Positions 61,601 to 64,000 of a DNA stretch of 64,000 bases are shown here, piece by piece. The stretch is taken from the NCBI GenBank assembly GCA_963513935.1, contig OY740766.1:960001-1024000 (forward strand). The letters run 5' to 3'. The notes below the pieces were generated by a model. It was not told the DNA's origin, ran no database searches, and worked only from the letters and a program-made list of their open reading frames with translations. The position numbers and the translations under genes were made by a program. The DNA comes from Aphrophora alni. Lineage: Eukaryota > Arthropoda > Insecta > Hemiptera > Aphrophoridae. The first letter of the stretch is position 1; every line of letters begins with the position of its first letter.

Positions 61601-64000
61601 GACTTTGAAAACTCAAAGGGTTTACGAGTAATTGCAGTTTAAAGTTTTTTGAAAAAAGTTCAAAATTTTTTTAAACCAATGATGTGGGTATCAGAAGATG
61701 CAGAATTGAAAGGAGAATAAACCCTGAAAAAATCACTTTGACATCTCAAATGGTTTAAGAGTTATTGCGATTTATATGTCAATAAAAATACAAGATTTTA
61801 ACATTTCACGTTTCGCCACTTGCAATACCTTTTTAAAACGCCTGTAGCTCCCTAACTATACATCGTAATGATACCACATTTTACATGAGGAAAGAAGAAA
61901 GTTCAAATTTTACTGTGGTGTTTTCAGTTCGAAAATATCTCTTATAGTTTCTGAGTAATTAATTCGAGAAAACAGGCAATTTTCAAACTTTGCAAAATGG
62001 TAAGGTCCCCCCTTGCAGTTTTTTTAGGCGAAAAAGTGAGTTTTTGATTTTTGATTGTTTTTATAGCTTAATAGAAGCAGAATTAAATTTGGAGTCGAGT
62101 GGTGCTATTGAAATTTCAAAATTTTAAATATTTCTTCATTTTTATCTAGTTTTTTTGTCAAAATTTCAACATTTATCCATACCAACGATATGCACATCAA
62201 TAGATGCAGAATTGAATAGAGAGTAAACCATGAAAAAATGACTTTGAAAACTCAAAGGGTTTACGAGTAATTGCAGTTTAAAGTTTTTTGAAAAAAGTTC
62301 AAAATTTTTTTAAACCAATGATGTGGGTATCAAAAGATGCAGAATTGAAAGGAGAATAAACCCTGAAAAAATCACTTTGACATCTCAAATGGTTTAAGAG
62401 TTATTGCGATTTATATGTCAATAAAAATACAAGATTTTAACATTTCACGTTTCGCCACTTGCAATACCTTTTTAAAACGCCTGTAGCTCCCCAACTATAC
62501 ATCGTAATGATACCACATTTTACATGAGGAAAGAAGAAAGTTCAAATTTTACTGTGGTGTTTTCAGTTCGAAAATATCTCTTATAGTTTCTGAGTAATTA
62601 ATTCGAGAAAACAGGCAATTTTCAAACTTTGCAAAATGGTAAGGGACCCCCCTTGCAGTTTTTTTAGGCGAAAAAGTGAGTTTTTGATTTTTGATTGTTT
62701 TTATAGCTTAATAGAAGCAGAATTAAATTTGGAGTCGAGTGGTGCTATTGAAATTTCAAAATTTTAAATATTTCTTCATTTTTATCTAGTTTTTTTGTCA
62801 AAAATCAACATTTATCCATACCAACGATATGCACATCAATAGATGCAGAATTGAAAGGAGAATAAACCCTGAAAAAATCACTTTGACATCTCAAATGGTT
62901 TAAGAGTTATTGCGATTTATATGTCAATAAAAATACAAGATTTTAACATTTCACGTTTCGCCACTTGCAATACCTTTTTAAAACGCCTGTAGCTCCCTAA
63001 CTATACATCGTAATGATACCACATTTTACATGAGGAAAGAAGAAAGTTCAAATTTTACTGTGGTGTTTTCAGTTCGAAAATATCTCTTATAGTTTCTGAG
63101 TAATTAATTCGAGAAAACAGGCAATTTTCAAACTTTGCAAAATGGTAAGGGTCCCCCCTTGCAGTTTTTTTAGGCGAAAAAGTGAGTTTTTGATTTTTGA
63201 TTGTTTTTATAGCTTAATAGAAGCAGAATTAAATTTGGAGTCGAGTGGTGCTATTGAAATTTCAAAATTTTAAATATTTTTTCATTTTTATCTAGTTTTT
63301 TTGTCAAAATTTCAACATTTATCCATACCAACTATATGCACATCAATAGATGCAGAATTGAATAGAGAGTAAACTATGAAAAAATGACTTTGAAAACTCA
63401 AAGGGTTTACGAGTAATTGCAGTTTAAAGTTTTTTGAAAAAAGTTCAAAATTTTTTTAAACCAATGATGTGGGTATCAGAAGATGCAGAATTGAAAGGAG
63501 AATAAACCCTGAAAAAATCACTTTGACATCTCAAATGGTTTAAGAGTTATTGCGATTTATATGTCAATAAAAATACAAGATTTTAACATTTCACGTTTCG
63601 CCACTTGCAATACCTTTTTAAAACGCCTGTAGCTCCCCAACTATACATCGTAATGATACCACATTTTACATGAGGAAAGAAGAAAGTTCAAATTTTACTG
63701 TGGTGTTTTCAGTTCGAAAATATCTCTTATAGTTTCTGAGTAATTAATTCGAGAAAACAGGCAATTTTCAAACTTTGCAAAATGGTAAGGGTCCCCCCTT
63801 GCAGTTTTTTTAGGCGAAAAAGTGAGTTTTTGATTTTTTGATTGTTTTTATAGCTTAATAGAAGCAGAATTAAATTTGGAGTCGAGTGGTGCTATTGAAA
63901 TTTCAAAATTTTAAATATTTTTTCATTTTTATCTAGTTTTTTTGTCAAAATTTCAACATTTATCCATACCAACGATATGCACATCAATAGATGCAGAATT
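55655..64000 (+). repeat. Complex satellite array with higher-order organisation
   Basis: Fourteen full monomers and a partial one start at 55655, 56294, 56771, 57410, 58048, 58525, 59164, 59804, 60310, 60950, 61427, 62066, 62706, 63212 and 63853, each beginning GCTTAATAGAAGCAGAATT (GTTTAATAG in the first). Three length classes exist: about 640, 506 and 477 bp. The 506 class lacks 134 bp lying between two direct copies of GATGCAGAATTGAA. The 477 class also lacks ~29 bp (the GCAATTTTCAAACTTTGC segment). The order 477-639-640-506-640 occurs twice (58048-60949 and 60950-63852), a unit of 2,902-2,903 bp. The array continues past the window end. No long open frame lies in it. Confidence 0.97.

Noticed and set aside
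55655..64000. Regular repeats as a CRISPR-like array
   Set aside because: Units of 477-641 bp are wholly repeated with no unique spacers, in a eukaryotic context. This is satellite DNA.

Overview
The window looks like nuclear DNA of an insect or a closely related arthropod: AT-rich, long introns with CTAAY-type branch points, decayed pogo/Tigger- and mariner-like DNA transposons, one young Ty3/gypsy LTR element and a complex satellite array. The species cannot be named from this sequence. Nothing in it is bacterial, and I see no tRNA, rRNA or CRISPR.

Positions 1-48502 (+ strand) hold the 3' part of one very large gene, which I read as an ankyrin-2 (Ank2/unc-44 type) gene with neuron-type giant exons. 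Eight exons chain without a frame error: 1-1151 (continues from upstream), 1532-5956, 10984-11364, 11822-20647, 22364-22429, 41445-41558, 46270-46324 and 48451-48502. From base 2 to the stop they total 15,066 coding bases, 5,022 codons. The first six introns are all phase 1 and the last is phase 2, so each exon between the first and 46270 is a multiple of three and could be skipped without shifting frame. Exon 1532-5956 encodes about fourteen degenerate 51-residue helical repeats. Exon 11822-20647 encodes 2,942 residues of acidic, Ser-rich, probably disordered protein with STDSLE-type repeats and an ankyrin-like conserved block near its end. The ankyrin repeats, ZU5, UPA and death domains would lie upstream of the window.

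The introns are full of mobile DNA. They carry a pogo-like element (7082-7757), an internally deleted mariner-like element (8450-9198), an 8,066-bp Ty3/gypsy retrotransposon with LTRs that look identical (25129-33194), pogo fragments (33601-34055 and 37082-37865), an inverted stray copy of the satellite unit (34760-35120), a decayed gypsy element (44306-46110) and a mariner pseudogene (47560-48275). The gypsy element has gag and pol in the same frame separated by a single TGA, and three primer-binding-site-like motifs near the end of its 5' LTR, two of them inside the LTR.

From 48503 to 54562 is AT-rich 3' UTR or intergenic DNA with no convincing gene. At 54563-54730 is a first coding exon with a signal peptide and the FxGD propeptide motif of an astacin-family zinc metalloprotease; its catalytic exons are not in the window. 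The rest (55655-64000, running off the end) is satellite DNA built from 638-641, 506 and 477-bp monomers, arranged in a five-monomer higher-order unit of about 2,902 bp. If the protease call is right, this array sits in its first intron.
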